Positions 17,780 to 27,648 of a stretch of DNA of 64,000 nucleotides are shown piece by piece. The notes beneath the pieces were generated by a model. That model saw only the letters and a program-made list of their open reading frames with translations, was not told the DNA's origin and did no database searches. Source of the stretch: Chryseobacterium oranimense (GTDB lineage Bacteria; Bacteroidota; Bacteroidia; Flavobacteriales; Weeksellaceae). The DNA lies in assembly GCF_025244725.1 (NCBI RefSeq), contig NZ_CP104203.1:434001-498000 (forward strand), in the 5' to 3' direction. The translations under genes were made by a program, and so were the position numbers. Positions within the stretch are counted from its first letter, which is position 1, and each line of letters opens with the position of its first letter.

Positions 17780-18354
17780 GAAAAATAGCTATTATCAACG
17801 GGCATCCCAATAAAAATTCCTTCAATTTCGGAATTGCAGAAGCCTACAGAAAAGGAGCTGAAAAATCAGGAGCCGAAGTCAGAGAAATCATAATAGCTGA
17901 ACTGAATTTTGATCCTATCCTTCACTTCGGATACCAAAAAAGGATGGAGCTGGAACCAGACCTGCTGAATGCATGGGAAACGATACAGTGGGCAGATCAC
18001 CTGGTCTGGATCCATCCTGTCTGGTGGGGAGGTATGCCTGCGCTGATGAAAGGTTTTATAGACAGGCTTTTTCTTCCAGGATTTGCTTACCGTTACAGGG
18101 AAAATTCCGTTTGGTGGGATAAGCTGCTGAAAGGTAAAACAGCCCATATCATCACTACCCTCGATCAGCCGGGATGGTATTACAGGCTTTTTTACGGAAG
18201 ACCAAGTATTAATCAGCTTAAAAAATCAACTTTGGAATTCTGCGGTATAAAACCGGTTAAGATTACTTATTTGGGTATCATAAGAAATTCTACAGAGTTA
18301 CAACGTTCAAAATGGCTTCAGAAATCGGAAGAATTAGGAAGAAAGCAAAAATAA
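17776..18354 (+). CDS. Flavodoxin-fold NAD(P)H-dependent oxidoreductase
   Basis: A 192-residue flavoprotein of the KefF/MdaB/NQO1 superfamily. It has the phosphate-loop start INGHPNKNSFNFGIAEAY, then the ADHLVWIHPVWWGGMPALMKGF segment (about residues 75-97) that packs around FMN, and TTLDQPGWYYRLFYG. It probably transfers two electrons from NAD(P)H to quinones or nitroaromatics. It overlaps the upstream dehydrogenase-like gene by 4 bases and both follow a Crp/Fnr regulator, suggesting one redox or stress response unit. Confidence 0.88.
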   Translation: MRKIAIINGHPNKNSFNFGIAEAYRKGAEKSGAEVREIIIAELNFDPILHFGYQKRMELEPDLLNAWETIQWADHLVWIHPVWWGGMPALMKGFIDRLFLPGFAYRYRENSVWWDKLLKGKTAHIITTLDQPGWYYRLFYGRPSINQLKKSTLEFCGIKPVKITYLGIIRNSTELQRSKWLQKSEELGRKQK

Positions 18355-18807
18355 ACTGTCATTAGAGCGATGAAGCAATCTCTATCATTTAAAATCCCAC
18401 AGATTTCAGGAATGACACAGATTTGTTTAAGAGAAAAATATTTTAATGAAGTTGTTTAAACTTTTATATTCAAACACTTAAGTTTTTAGAGCCAAGCTTA
18501 ATGCATAATAAGTACACCTAAGTTTTGTGAAAATCTTTGATTTTCATTTTATGTAAATTTTTCTTCGGAATCATTTTAAACTTACTTAGGTGAACTTAAG
18601 TGTTTAAAAATGAAAGCTTTGTGATTTTTGTGGTTTTTTGTAAAGTGTAATCAACTTTAATATAAATAATCACTCATTGAGAATGCTTCATTGTTTATTC
18701 TTTATAAGCTTAAATTTTTGTGCATCGAAAATCTTCAATCTGAACCATAGACAATCTGTATAAAAGACTTCATCAGAAATTAGTCTGAAAAAACGTAAAT
18801 TTGCACT
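18355..18807 (+). other. AT-rich spacer with a nested inverted repeat
   Basis: No gene is visible in this 453-base gap. It holds an imperfect inverted repeat: outer arms AAACACTTAAGT (18472-18483) and ACTTAAGTGTTT (18594-18605), inner arms CACCTAAG (18515-18522) and CTTAGGTG (18585-18592). Degenerate CACAGATTT-like spacer sequence flanks it on the left. The structure could be an eroded palindromic element. Confidence 0.5.
18796..18803 (+). promoter_or_regulatory. -7 box for mnmE
   Basis: TAAATTTG fits the flavobacterial -7 consensus TAnnTTTG. The box ends four bases before the mnmE ATG, so the message would start at or next to the start codon. No TTG lies 17-23 bases upstream. Confidence 0.45.
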
Positions 18808-20193
18808 ATGAATAACGATACGATTTGCGCACTGGCTACGGCCAATGGAGTAGGAGCTTTAGGGATTATCAGGGTTTCAGGGAACGATGCTTTACCGGTT
18901 GTTCAGAAAAGTTTTCCTTCCAAAAAGCTGGAAAAGCAAAAGTCTCATACCATTCATTATGGCTATTTCATGGATGGCGAGGAAGCTGTTGATGAGGTTA
19001 TGATTTCTATTTTTCTGGCTCCGAAAAGTTTCACTACCGAAAATTCTGTGGAAATAGCTTTTCACGGCTCTCCGCATATCGGAAAACGTATTCTTGAAAC
19101 CCTTATTAAAAACGGGGCGAGAATGGCTAAAGCGGGGGAATTTACCCTCCGTGCTTTTATCAATGGAAGAATAGACCTTTCCCAAGCGGAAGCGATTGCT
19201 GATGTGATTGCTTCTGACAATGAAGCCTCCAGAAAAGTAGCGATCAATCAGCTGAAAGGTGGAATTACCAATGAAATATCAATTTTAAGAACAGATCTTC
19301 TGAATTTCGCTTCCCTGATTGAGCTGGAACTGGATTTTGCTGAAGAAGATGTGGAATTTGCAGACAGAACAGCTCTGAACGGATTGTTAGATAAAATTGA
19401 ATTAAAATTAGATTCACTTATTGAAAGTTTCCAATATGGAAATGCCATCAAAAACGGAACTGCGGTTGCCATCATCGGGAAACCCAATGCCGGAAAGTCT
19501 ACTCTTCTGAATTCTCTTCTGAAGGAAGAAAGAGCGATTGTAAGTAATATTGCAGGAACAACAAGAGATACCATTGAGGAAGTTCTTCACATTAAGGGCC
19601 ACGCATTCCGATTGATTGATACGGCCGGGCTTCGTGAAACCCAGGACGAAATTGAAGCAATCGGAGTAAAAAAAGCCAAGGAAAAAGTAGAGAACGCCAA
19701 TATTCTGGTTTACCTTGCCGATGCCGCCACAGAAGATTATTCTGAAGATATTGAAATGATAAAATCTTTACAGAGAGAGGATCTGAAGCTGATTATCTGT
19801 GCAACAAAAATTGATGAAGTTATTCCTACAAAATACGAAGCAGTAGAAAACATTTTCAGAAATGCCATTTCCCAAGAGTTTGATTTCATTAAAATTTCAG
19901 CTGTTGAAAATCAAAATATTCAGGATCTGAAAAATGAGCTTTCTTCTTATGTGGAACATTTAAAATCTGAAGAAAACAACGTTGTGATTACCAATCAACG
20001 TCACTTTGAAGCGTTAAGAAAGTCTCTGGATGCCGTTCACAAAGTAAAAGAAGCTATTTCTTTTCAGATTTCTACGGAATTATTAGCTTATGAGCTTAGA
20101 AATGCTTTGGAACATCTGGGAGAAATTTCCGGAGAGGTTACCAATGATGAAGTATTGGGGAATATTTTTTCTAAGTTTTGTATCGGAAAATAG
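18808..20193 (+). CDS. mnmE: tRNA modification GTPase MnmE
   Basis: A 461-residue GTPase that, with MnmG, makes the cmnm5 modification at U34 of certain tRNAs. The N-terminal folate-binding domain starts DTICALATANGVGALGIIRVSG (residues 4-25), followed by a helical domain with an inserted G domain: P-loop GKPNAGKST (224-232), DTAG (271-274) and NKID-like TKID. The C-terminus ends in the catalytic CIGK, with Cys458. Full length. The start is supported by family conservation of the first residues, although a -7 box sits just before it. Confidence 0.97.
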   Translation: MNNDTICALATANGVGALGIIRVSGNDALPVVQKSFPSKKLEKQKSHTIHYGYFMDGEEAVDEVMISIFLAPKSFTTENSVEIAFHGSPHIGKRILETLIKNGARMAKAGEFTLRAFINGRIDLSQAEAIADVIASDNEASRKVAINQLKGGITNEISILRTDLLNFASLIELELDFAEEDVEFADRTALNGLLDKIELKLDSLIESFQYGNAIKNGTAVAIIGKPNAGKSTLLNSLLKEERAIVSNIAGTTRDTIEEVLHIKGHAFRLIDTAGLRETQDEIEAIGVKKAKEKVENANILVYLADAATEDYSEDIEMIKSLQREDLKLIICATKIDEVIPTKYEAVENIFRNAISQEFDFIKISAVENQNIQDLKNELSSYVEHLKSEENNVVITNQRHFEALRKSLDAVHKVKEAISFQISTELLAYELRNALEHLGEISGEVTNDEVLGNIFSKFCIGK

Positions 20194-20236
20194 ACCGTGT
20201 TTTTAGACTGTATATAGATTGCAATTACAACAATAT

Positions 20237-20271
20237 AAAAACCTTTAAATTTAATGTTTAAAGGTTTTTTT
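20237..20271 (+). terminator. Rho-independent terminator after mnmE
   Basis: AAAACCTTTAAA pairs with TTTAAAGGTTTT over a short loop and runs into a T tract. It lies about 45 bases past the mnmE stop codon. Confidence 0.85.
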
Positions 20272-20712
20272 ATTTATTTCTATTTTGTTTCAGAAAATAA
20301 TATGCATAATCACTGGAAAAAACAACAACTTAAAATTATTAAACAAAATCCTGAATATGTTTTAAATTGTTGTTTTATAGTTATTTATATGTTTTTTATA
20401 GAAGGGAATTTGTTCTGTAAATTACTTTGAATTTGTCCTCAACTTCATCCCTCAATTCCAAAGTAAAACTTTAAGATTTTATAGACTTTAACAGTGGCTT
20501 AAAATTATAAAGTTCCGTTGGAACATTCTAAAATGCTTTTCAGAAAAGATATGAGCTATCCTGATCTGGACGCTCTACTGGAGAAACCATTTTTTATAAT
20601 CTAAATTTTGTTTCGGACGGTATTTATACCAATTAAATCTTATGTTAATTAATTATTTTCGTTTTAATTATTAATTTATAGAATATTAATTATTATTAAT
20701 TCAGTTAAAGCA
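20272..20712 (+). other. Gene-free AT-rich spacer
   Basis: About 440 bases with no convincing reading frame. The last 80 bases are nearly pure A/T (runs of TTAATTATT) directly upstream of the predicted promoter of the next gene, consistent with an UP-like or curved region. Nothing else recognised. Confidence 0.4.
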
Positions 20713-20742
20713 TTGTGGATATTAGCTATTTCACTATTTTTG
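20713..20742 (+). promoter_or_regulatory. Promoter of the small T9SS protein gene
   Basis: TTG at 20713-20715 and TATTTTTG at 20735-20742, separated by 19 bases, match the Bacteroidetes TTG-N17-23-TAnnTTTG form. The ATG at 20757 follows after a very short leader. The promoter lies inside the longer open frame starting GTG 20715, arguing against that start. Confidence 0.7.
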
Positions 20743-20756
20743 GAAAAAATTACTAC

Positions 20757-21188
20757 ATGAAAAACATTTTACTCATTCTGCCTGTAGTTTTTTTTCAAAG
20801 TATAGCGGCACAGACGCTAAGTTTTGAACATGATACAGGCGGGAATCAAAAGGTCAGGAAATATTGTGCGGCATGCTCTCCGTACAGTAAAGTTGCCAAA
20901 CAGGAGCTAATCACAGTGGAGAAATCTCTACCGACTGAGGATCAGATCAAGCTATATCCCAATCCTACCACAGATAAAGTGAATCTGATATGGAGTGCAG
21001 AATTGGGAGATAGAATCGAAAAAATAGATTATGTGGCTTACAATTTCACCCAAATCAGATCACTGCCTTTTAACAAAAAAGAAGGCAGGGTAGTTCTGGA
21101 TCTCTCTGCACAGCCGATAGGAATGTATGTTGTGATTTTCTATCTGAACAATGGAGAAAAGCTGATCTACAAAGTACTAAAACATTAA
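20757..21188 (+). CDS. Small secreted protein with T9SS sorting domain
   Basis: A 143-residue protein: signal peptide (MKNILLILPVVFFQSIAAQ, residues 1-19), a short unique stretch with two Cys (RKYCAACSPYSK), and a C-terminal type A sorting domain (about 62-143) with IKLYPNPTTDKVNLIW, VYN-like YVAYNF and LDLSAQPIGMYVVIF. It would be exported by type IX secretion and cleaved or anchored at the surface. It is almost all sorting domain, with little cargo. It ends 24 bases before a giant RHS protein that has no such domain, so the two may work together. Confidence 0.82.
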   Translation: MKNILLILPVVFFQSIAAQTLSFEHDTGGNQKVRKYCAACSPYSKVAKQELITVEKSLPTEDQIKLYPNPTTDKVNLIWSAELGDRIEKIDYVAYNFTQIRSLPFNKKEGRVVLDLSAQPIGMYVVIFYLNNGEKLIYKVLKH

Positions 21189-21212
21189 CCATATAACTCA
21201 AATTACTGTATA

Positions 21213-24200
21213 ATGAGAAAAAAACTCTCACTATTTGTCGTGCTTTTAATAGGCATGGCAAACCTTGTGAATGCTCAGGGTATAGGACAGACTGCGGGGG
21301 CTTTTTCCGTATCCTTAAGTGGAGGAGCCAGCTATTCTATTCCTATTAAAAATTTACCGGGGATAAAAGATGTTGCACCCAGTATTTCCCTGGATTATTC
21401 CAGTCAGGCTGGAAACGGTATAGCCGGATGGGGATGGAACATCAGTGGACTATCTTCAATTATAAGAACGGCATCCAACAGATTCCATGATGGAGGAATA
21501 GACCCGGTGGATCTGGATGAAAAGGACAGATTTGTTATGGATGGGCAGAAGCTGATTCTGAAATCGGGAACCTATGGAGGAAATGCTGAATACCAACTAG
21601 AAAATTATTCCAATATAAAGGTGGTTTCTGTTGCTTCTTCAGATCCGTATACACCGTCTTACTTTTTAGTTTATCATCCTAACGGTTCTGTTGCCAAATA
21701 TGCCTGGGACTACGGGTCAGATGTATTTAACTACAGAATGGTTTCTATGGAGGATGTAAAACATAATACCATCAGCTTTACGTATTCTGTAGGATATATT
21801 GAAGCTATAGATTATGGTGGCAATTCTTCTGCGGGAACTCCCAATGTCAATAAGATAAAGTTTTCTTACAACAATGCCGCACGTACTGAGAACACTCAGT
21901 TCTATGGAGGAATGTCTAAAAACATTTCCAGAAAACTTGATAAGATAGAAGTGCTGGCCAATAATCAGCTTTTCCGTAAATATCAGCTGGAATATAACAC
22001 CACATCACTGAATTATGATCGTCTTATAAAAGTTCAGGAATATAACAGCAGCAATGAATCTATTGCACCGGTAACTTTTGAATATGATACAACGGATAAC
22101 GGAATCACAAATAATTCCAAAACAATAACCAATGTTTCTCCAGCTTTTGATAACAGCAGCTGGCAGTATGTTTCAGGGTACTTTGATCATGACGGTGCTC
22201 TGGATTTTATGACCTATCCGAATTCAAAGGATAAACTTTACCGGTTTAACTCCAGCCAGCTGATGAATTCTACCTCGAATGTAGCAGGGGGAATGATCAG
22301 TGTGTCTAAGTTTTCGGATATTTTTACTTCTAAACTGGTACTTAGCAATAATAAATTTTACAACCTTGATGCTATTACCACGGTTTCAGACGGCCTGTTG
22401 GCTATGGACCAGGAAACTGTTAAACTGAATAATTATATTTCAAATACTTCCTACAGTTCTTTGGATCTTGCATTTACCAATACCTTTATTTTTCCTGCGG
22501 CTTACAACCAGAGGTGTTATCCTATAGGGGGAGATGATGTATATTATTCAAGAATCCCTAAAAGATATATCAGCGGAGATTTTGACGGGGATGGCATTAC
22601 AGATGTTTTGGCTCTGTCTCTTCCTTATACGGTATATTATCCTACAATATGTAGTGGAGGACCTTCAGGACCTGTTATAGATCCCAATCCTTTTCCGGGA
22701 GAAACTATTCCTACGCACTGTTGCCAGGAAAGTTACACCATGTCCGGATCCAGCGCTTACCTGCTGAAGCTTAATGCTAGTGACCCTTCAGATCAGCAGC
22801 CAATGAGTATTGGGTATACCGACGCGATCAGTTCTGCGTCAAAATTATATGTTGCTGATTTTGATGGGGATGGGAAATCTGATCTGTATGTGATCAACAG
22901 CGGGAAAATGTATGTCTTTACGGTAGAGGACAATGTTTTCAAGCTTGTTCATGAAACAACAGATAGCTACTTAAACAGTCAGTTAAATTCAGATTTACCT
23001 GTTTTTGTAGCAGATTTTAACGGAGACGGCAAAACGGATGTTGTGGTTCCGAGAGGAAATGCCAATACTACATGGTTCTTCTTTACGGCGAATGGAAAGC
23101 ATTTTAACGGTTCTGCAAAAGATATCGGCATGAACTATTACAAACCTCAGGTGATCAACACATGTTATCCTGATGGCTCTGGCGGTAATTTATGCGGATA
23201 TATGCTCCAGCAGTATTTTTATACCTTTGCAGATATTAATGGTGATGGAAAAGCAGATGCTTTCTACCACGATATTCTTACACCATACAACTATCCACAG
23301 GGAGGACAAGCTTATAATTATCCTTATCTGAATTATGGAGATAATTATTCTATCAGAGATAAAGGAGGAGTAAGATATAATATAGGAAGCGACTCTTTCG
23401 GATTGCCTAATTTTTCCGGATATATCGACGGATGGCAAAATAATTTCACTTATGGAGGAGCAATCAACAAAGGAACACCAATTTTCCTGAGCAACTCAAG
23501 TGTTACCAACCAAAATCTGGACTATGCCTTTTTCGGCGGAGATAAAATCAAATATGTTTCTTTCAAAAAAGATAACCGTATTGATACATCTCTGAAAAGG
23601 ATCAAGGAAAATGGTATTACAACCACCATTACCTACAGTCCTCTTATTGATAATGGTAGCGGTATTTACACGGCGGATAATGAAGAAGTATATCCTTTTG
23701 CGAATATTAATATTTCACCATCTACACAGATTGTAAGTAAAGTGACCAGAAGTGCTAATGGTGAAGAAAAAATTCAGGATTATAAATACAAAGGAGCAGT
23801 AACCAATCTGGATGGTTTAGGATTCCTTGGATATAAAGGGGTTGCCACTTCTTCGGTATACGGTGGTGATATCACTAAAAAACTATGGACGATAACCAAA
23901 CAATCACCTCAGAAAAGAAGTGCAAATGTTGAATCTTATCTTCTGAATGATTTTGTTGATTTTAATTCACCTTCCAATTTTATCACAAAAAGTACAAAAG
24001 TTTACAACACCTCTTTATTACCTAATAAAGTATTTGTCAATCTGATTTCACAGGCTGCAAAAATTGATAACTTAACAGGTGTTACCAAAACTACTTTTTA
24101 TGATATCTATGACAGCTTCAATAACCTTACCAAGCTTAGAGAAGTTGCTCCTGGCGGAGAAAAAGTAACACTCTTTGAATTTGATAATAATCAGGCAGGA

Positions 24201-27200
24201 GTTTCCAATCAGTATTATATAGGAAGACCTACCAAAAAAAGCGAAACCCAGACACTCGGAAGTGAATCTTATTCTACCGAGCAGGTCTTTGTGTACGCCA
24301 ACAGCCTTTTGAGTCAGGTAAAGAAAAAAGGAAACAATACGGATTATGTAACAGAAGATTACGAATATGATGCATTCGGAAATGTTAATAAAAAAACTTT
24401 AACAGCAGTGGGAATGGTACCGAGAATAGAAAAAACTCAGTACGACCCTTCCGGAAGATTTGTAACAAAGCTTACCAATACAATTGGTTTTGAAGATAAC
24501 ATGATCTATGATACGAACTTCGGTCTGCTGCTTTCTAAAACCAATCATCTCAACCAGACCATCACCTATTCATATGATGGCTGGCAGAAGAAAACCAAAG
24601 AAACAGATTTCTATAATAAAGAAACCAAATATTTCTATGACTGGATTAATTCCGGTGAATTTATAAACGGGATCAAGCTGAGAACGGAAGCACCTACAGG
24701 AGCTGTAAAAGAAACATTTGCGGATATCTGGGGAAGAAATCGTGTAGAAAGTGAATTGAGTATCAATGACAAATGGATCAATGTAAGAACAGAGTATGAT
24801 ATATTGGACAGAGCATACAAAGTAAGTGACCCGTATTTCTCAACATCTTCTCCTACAAGATGGACATCCACTGAAGTAGATGATTATGGCAGAGTGAAAA
24901 AAGTAACATTGCCTAGCGGAAAAACGGTTTCTTCAACATACAGTGGCCTGTCAGTAACAGTTACCGAAGGACAGAAAACGCAGACCATTACAAGTGATGC
25001 GTGGGGGAATAAAGTTAAAATGGTAGATAACGGCGGTGAAATTAACTATACTTATTTCGCTAACGGTAATGTAAAATCCTCTAATTACGGTGGACATATT
25101 GTTTCAACAGAGCAGGATGGATGGGGAAGAAAAACCAAGCTTACAGACCCGTCTATAGATGGTGACCGTACCTATACCTATGATGCTATCGGGCAGCTTA
25201 CCAAAGAAGAAGATTCTAAAGGTAAAACAACATATGTTTATGACCAGTACGGAAGAACTATTTCCAAAAAAATTCTGGGAGACAATACAGACATCAGCAT
25301 TGATTATACTTATAAGCCTAACGGATTGCTGGAATCAGAAATCGGAATGGCAAACGGAATGTCTAATTCATTCACCTATGAATATGATGACTATTTCAGA
25401 ACCAAGACAAAAGTAGAAGACCTTGGGAATATCATTGTCACAAAAAAATATACATATGACGTCTTTGGGAGAATAGGAACAGAATTTACGGAAACCAAAT
25501 CTGGGAGCGCTGTAAGTTTTGTGAATATTGAGAAATTGTATGCTTCGTGCGGAATTATGGATAAGATTAAAGACATCACTTCAGGCGTGATTATCTGGAA
25601 AAATAATCAGATTAATGAGAAAGGACAGATTCTGAGTGCTACATTAGGAAATGGAGTGCAGATGAATAACTCGTACGATTCCAATTATTATTTGTCAGGT
25701 ATTAATCATGTCAATGCCAATAATATTGCCGTTCTGGATAATGCCTACAGCTTTAATGCAATGCTGGGAACATTGGCATCAAGATCCAATAATTCAATTC
25801 AGCCGGGAGGTTGGAATGAAACCTTTGAGTATGATAATTTGCAGCGATTGGTGTCATGGACGGATCCTTCAGGAACCCAGACTCAGAGCTATGATAACTA
25901 TGGGAGAATCAACAACAGCAGCACCGTTGGTGATTATAAATATGACTCAGCGAGCAGATACCGTAAGAAAGGAATCAATTTAAATCCGATAGGGGATTCT
26001 TATTACAGCGTAAATCAGCTTCAGGAGATCGAATATAATGCGAACAGGCTGCCGATACATATTTCTCATGACGGAATTAAAAAGATGGTATTTGGCTATA
26101 ATATTCATGAGAACAGATCGTCAGCAATGTCAGGCTATGAACCTGGATTCCTGATTTATACAAAGCATAAATATTATTCTGATGATAAAAGTGTTGAAGC
26201 TTACAGTTTTAACCTGACAGGAAGACCTAACGGGACTTTCATTAATAAAAAGATTATTACTTACATAGGTGGGGATGCCTATTCGGCTCCCGCAATGCAG
26301 GTTCAGGAGTTTACCGTTTCAGGATTTACCAAAACAAACATTTACTATCTGCACAGAGATTTTCAGGGATCATTACTTGCAATCACGGATCAGAATGGAA
26401 ATGTACAGGAAAGAAGGCATTTTGATGCTTGGGGTAATTTAGTTAAGTTAACCAACGAGGCCGGTGCCCCTATCAGTTCCAGAAATATGATTACTGAAAG
26501 AGGGTATACCGGACATGAGCATTTATTTGAAGTTGGTCTTATTCATATGAATGCAAGGCTTTATGATCCTAAACTGCATACATTCTTATCTACGGATAAT
26601 TATATTCAGGATCCGCTGAATACACAAAGCTATAACAGGTATGGTTACGTTTTAAATAATCCGTTAATGTATACCGATCCAAGCGGAGAATTTGCCTTTA
26701 TCCCTATTCTGATAGGAATGGCATACGGAGCGCTTGTAAGTGCTGCTATTGCAGTGGTAACCTATTCTATTCCTGCCCTGTTAAATGGATCTTGGAATCT
26801 GAAAGGACTCGGAACTTCTGTTTTATATGGGGCCATTTCCGGGGCTATTACCGGAGGTATTGGGGCGGCAGCCGCCCAGATGGCGGGATCCTTCTGGCAG
26901 AGTGCTACCATGAATATGCTGACAAGCGTTGCTTCTCAGGTAGGTACCGGAGTGGCCATGGGAGACAGCATTGGCTGGGGAACTATTGCAGCAGGTGTTG
27001 TAAGCGGTTATATGGGAGCCAAAATGAGCGAATGGCAGGCAATTGATGGAAACTGGCTGGCTAATGCAACCGGAGAACTTGTATATAATGCCGGTAAAGG
27101 TGCTATATTAGGAGGTGTATCAGGGACAGTGGCGGCTGCCTTAAGTGGAAAAGATATGGGAGAAGGTATGAAAAAAGGAATGATTAACGGTGCTTACGGC

Positions 27201-27647
27201 GCTGCTTCTCAGAGTTTTGCAATGACCGTTACCTTCGGAGCTACGTTTATTCCGGATAAAACGAAACTTGAGCAGGTGGAAAAAATGTCTAAAAAAACAG
27301 GTGTTTCATCGGAAGGAATAAGATGGAGAAAGGGAGGACTTTATCAGGTTTTACAACCACTTTGGACAAGTGGTGGAAGCAAGAGAGAAGTGACATGGGG
27401 TAATAATGTCGCTGTATTCAATAGTACAGATGCGGATACTTACGGGCATGAGTTCGGACATATCATTCAGGTTAGAACCCAAGGCTGGTCAGTAATGCAG
27501 GGGAACGGAATCTGGGATCAGGTGGTTACCGGGCAGGCAAGTTACACGACACCGGGAACTAATGAATATGGAGCAGAACGAGCCCTTCAGAATGTAGGAG
27601 GATGTACTATTTTTGCTAAAGATGGCAATTGCTATAAACTAAATTAA
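21213..27647 (+). CDS. Giant SpvB/RHS-repeat protein with HEFGH tip
   Basis: A 2144-residue exported protein. Order: signal peptide (1-22, ...ANLVNAQ), SpvB-like N-terminal region (about 25-330, SISLDYSSQAGNGIAGWGW), four FG-GAP/VCBS calcium-loop motifs (DFDGDGITD ~456, DFDGDGKSD ~549, DFNGDGKTD ~601, DINGDGKAD ~674), YD repeats (about 1040-1630), an RHS-associated core (about 1710-1826, MNARLYDPKLHTFLSTD ... YTDPSGE), a Gly/Ala-rich hydrophobic stretch (about 1829-2000) and a unique tip. The tip has His2079-Glu-Phe-Gly-His2083, an HExxH zinc-protease-type motif. RHS shells often carry a polymorphic toxin tip, so this may be a contact-dependent effector. Activity of the tip is not established. 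Confidence 0.88.
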   Translation: MRKKLSLFVVLLIGMANLVNAQGIGQTAGAFSVSLSGGASYSIPIKNLPGIKDVAPSISLDYSSQAGNGIAGWGWNISGLSSIIRTASNRFHDGGIDPVDLDEKDRFVMDGQKLILKSGTYGGNAEYQLENYSNIKVVSVASSDPYTPSYFLVYHPNGSVAKYAWDYGSDVFNYRMVSMEDVKHNTISFTYSVGYIEAIDYGGNSSAGTPNVNKIKFSYNNAARTENTQFYGGMSKNISRKLDKIEVLANNQLFRKYQLEYNTTSLNYDRLIKVQEYNSSNESIAPVTFEYDTTDNGITNNSKTITNVSPAFDNSSWQYVSGYFDHDGALDFMTYPNSKDKLYRFNSSQLMNSTSNVAGGMISVSKFSDIFTSKLVLSNNKFYNLDAITTVSDGLLAMDQETVKLNNYISNTSYSSLDLAFTNTFIFPAAYNQRCYPIGGDDVYYSRIPKRYISGDFDGDGITDVLALSLPYTVYYPTICSGGPSGPVIDPNPFPGETIPTHCCQESYTMSGSSAYLLKLNASDPSDQQPMSIGYTDAISSASKLYVADFDGDGKSDLYVINSGKMYVFTVEDNVFKLVHETTDSYLNSQLNSDLPVFVADFNGDGKTDVVVPRGNANTTWFFFTANGKHFNGSAKDIGMNYYKPQVINTCYPDGSGGNLCGYMLQQYFYTFADINGDGKADAFYHDILTPYNYPQGGQAYNYPYLNYGDNYSIRDKGGVRYNIGSDSFGLPNFSGYIDGWQNNFTYGGAINKGTPIFLSNSSVTNQNLDYAFFGGDKIKYVSFKKDNRIDTSLKRIKENGITTTITYSPLIDNGSGIYTADNEEVYPFANINISPSTQIVSKVTRSANGEEKIQDYKYKGAVTNLDGLGFLGYKGVATSSVYGGDITKKLWTITKQSPQKRSANVESYLLNDFVDFNSPSNFITKSTKVYNTSLLPNKVFVNLISQAAKIDNLTGVTKTTFYDIYDSFNNLTKLREVAPGGEKVTLFEFDNNQAGVSNQYYIGRPTKKSETQTLGSESYSTEQVFVYANSLLSQVKKKGNNTDYVTEDYEYDAFGNVNKKTLTAVGMVPRIEKTQYDPSGRFVTKLTNTIGFEDNMIYDTNFGLLLSKTNHLNQTITYSYDGWQKKTKETDFYNKETKYFYDWINSGEFINGIKLRTEAPTGAVKETFADIWGRNRVESELSINDKWINVRTEYDILDRAYKVSDPYFSTSSPTRWTSTEVDDYGRVKKVTLPSGKTVSSTYSGLSVTVTEGQKTQTITSDAWGNKVKMVDNGGEINYTYFANGNVKSSNYGGHIVSTEQDGWGRKTKLTDPSIDGDRTYTYDAIGQLTKEEDSKGKTTYVYDQYGRTISKKILGDNTDISIDYTYKPNGLLESEIGMANGMSNSFTYEYDDYFRTKTKVEDLGNIIVTKKYTYDVFGRIGTEFTETKSGSAVSFVNIEKLYASCGIMDKIKDITSGVIIWKNNQINEKGQILSATLGNGVQMNNSYDSNYYLSGINHVNANNIAVLDNAYSFNAMLGTLASRSNNSIQPGGWNETFEYDNLQRLVSWTDPSGTQTQSYDNYGRINNSSTVGDYKYDSASRYRKKGINLNPIGDSYYSVNQLQEIEYNANRLPIHISHDGIKKMVFGYNIHENRSSAMSGYEPGFLIYTKHKYYSDDKSVEAYSFNLTGRPNGTFINKKIITYIGGDAYSAPAMQVQEFTVSGFTKTNIYYLHRDFQGSLLAITDQNGNVQERRHFDAWGNLVKLTNEAGAPISSRNMITERGYTGHEHLFEVGLIHMNARLYDPKLHTFLSTDNYIQDPLNTQSYNRYGYVLNNPLMYTDPSGEFAFIPILIGMAYGALVSAAIAVVTYSIPALLNGSWNLKGLGTSVLYGAISGAITGGIGAAAAQMAGSFWQSATMNMLTSVASQVGTGVAMGDSIGWGTIAAGVVSGYMGAKMSEWQAIDGNWLANATGELVYNAGKGAILGGVSGTVAAALSGKDMGEGMKKGMINGAYGAASQSFAMTVTFGATFIPDKTKLEQVEKMSKKTGVSSEGIRWRKGGLYQVLQPLWTSGGSKREVTWGNNVAVFNSTDADTYGHEFGHIIQVRTQGWSVMQGNGIWDQVVTGQASYTTPGTNEYGAERALQNVGGCTIFAKDGNCYKLN

Positions 27648-27648
27648 G

